From Bacteroidota bacterium (GTDB lineage Bacteria; Bacteroidota; Ignavibacteria; UBA10030), in contig JALONE010000083.1 in the NCBI GenBank assembly GCA_025455125.1, forward strand, positions 1 to 5,826: a DNA stretch of 5,826 nucleotides, in the 5' to 3' direction. The position numbers and the translations under genes were made by a program. Each line of letters opens with the position of its first letter. The stretch's first letter is position 1. Below, piece after piece: positions 5,609 through 5,826 of the stretch. The notes beneath the pieces are model-generated. The model saw only the letters and a list, made by a program, of their open reading frames with translations, was not told the DNA's origin and made no database searches.

Positions 5609-5826
5609 GTGCCCGTGATCTCCACGATCGATCATCTTGTCCGACCAAACATCCGAGCGCTGAAGCCTTACCGAAGCGCGCGGCAGGACCATGTCTCCGG
5701 CATTCTTCTGGATGCGAATGAGAACGCATTCGGCAGTTCCGTCACCTGGGACGGCGTTCCTCTGAACCGATATCCCGATCCCGCTCAGCGGCAACTTCGC
5801 GATGGTCTTGCGGAGATGAACGGGGT
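5609..5826 (+). CDS. hisC: Histidinol-phosphate aminotransferase, N-terminal part
   Basis: HisC is a PLP enzyme that converts imidazole acetol phosphate to histidinol phosphate, using glutamate. Only the first 72 or so residues are in the window and the frame runs off the right edge. The match is specific: LVRPNIRALKPYRSAR near 10-25, ILLDANENAFG near 32-42 and LNRYPDPAQRQLR near 52-64 are the family's N-terminal substrate-binding region. NAFG replaces the usual NPFG/NPYG, a small oddity. The frame has no ATG. It opens after a stop at 5540-5542 and offers TTG 5567, TTG 5576, GTG 5609 and GTG 5615. I prefer GTG 5609 because the G-rich GGGGTGG at 5595-5601 lies 7 bases upstream. GTG 5615 is close behind, and overlaps the stop of an 11-codon open frame starting at 5583. 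The PLP lysine lies beyond the window. Confidence 0.9.
   Translation, partial: MPVISTIDHLVRPNIRALKPYRSARQDHVSGILLDANENAFGSSVTWDGVPLNRYPDPAQRQLRDGLAEMNG

Overview
The window is chromosomal, protein-dense and moderately GC-rich. It carries ordinary bacterial metabolic genes and no sign of phage, transposon or plasmid. Gene content points to a bacterium of the Bacteroidetes/Chlorobi/Ignavibacteria type: ETF subunits of that flavour, a his operon opening hisG-hisD-hisC, weak or absent Shine-Dalgarno sequences, and a hairpin with a TTCGACAAGCTCA loop. That placement is a judgement from protein feel, not a search.

Layout. Positions 1-2879 are read leftward. A PLP-dependent threonine/serine dehydratase (2879 to 1929) comes first. 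Then a 226-base gap holds a striking nested palindrome, followed by etfB (1702 to 956) and etfA (915 to beyond the left edge). Positions 3008-5826 are read rightward: a small TrpR-like regulator of the YerC/YecD family (3008-3304), long-form hisG (3354-4229), hisD (4226-5521) and the start of hisC (from about 5609, running off the right edge). The 128 bases between 2879 and 3008 form a divergent promoter region.

How the parts fit. EtfA and EtfB form a flavoprotein that collects electrons from dehydrogenases such as acyl-CoA dehydrogenases. HisG, HisD and HisC catalyse step 1, the last two steps, and the aminotransferase step of histidine biosynthesis. The most interesting feature is regulatory. 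The same 18-base inverted repeat, ACTTTA-N6-TAAAGT, directly abuts the ATG of the TrpR-like gene and, 346 bases on, the ATG of hisG. The two copies match at 16 of 18 bases, and the first overlaps the -10 of a good promoter. The simplest reading is that the TrpR-like protein is a histidine-responsive repressor controlling itself and the his operon.

Two further non-coding structures stand out: a pair of GAAGG-N3-CCTTC palindromes between the dehydratase and etfB, and a REP-like hairpin between hisD and hisC.
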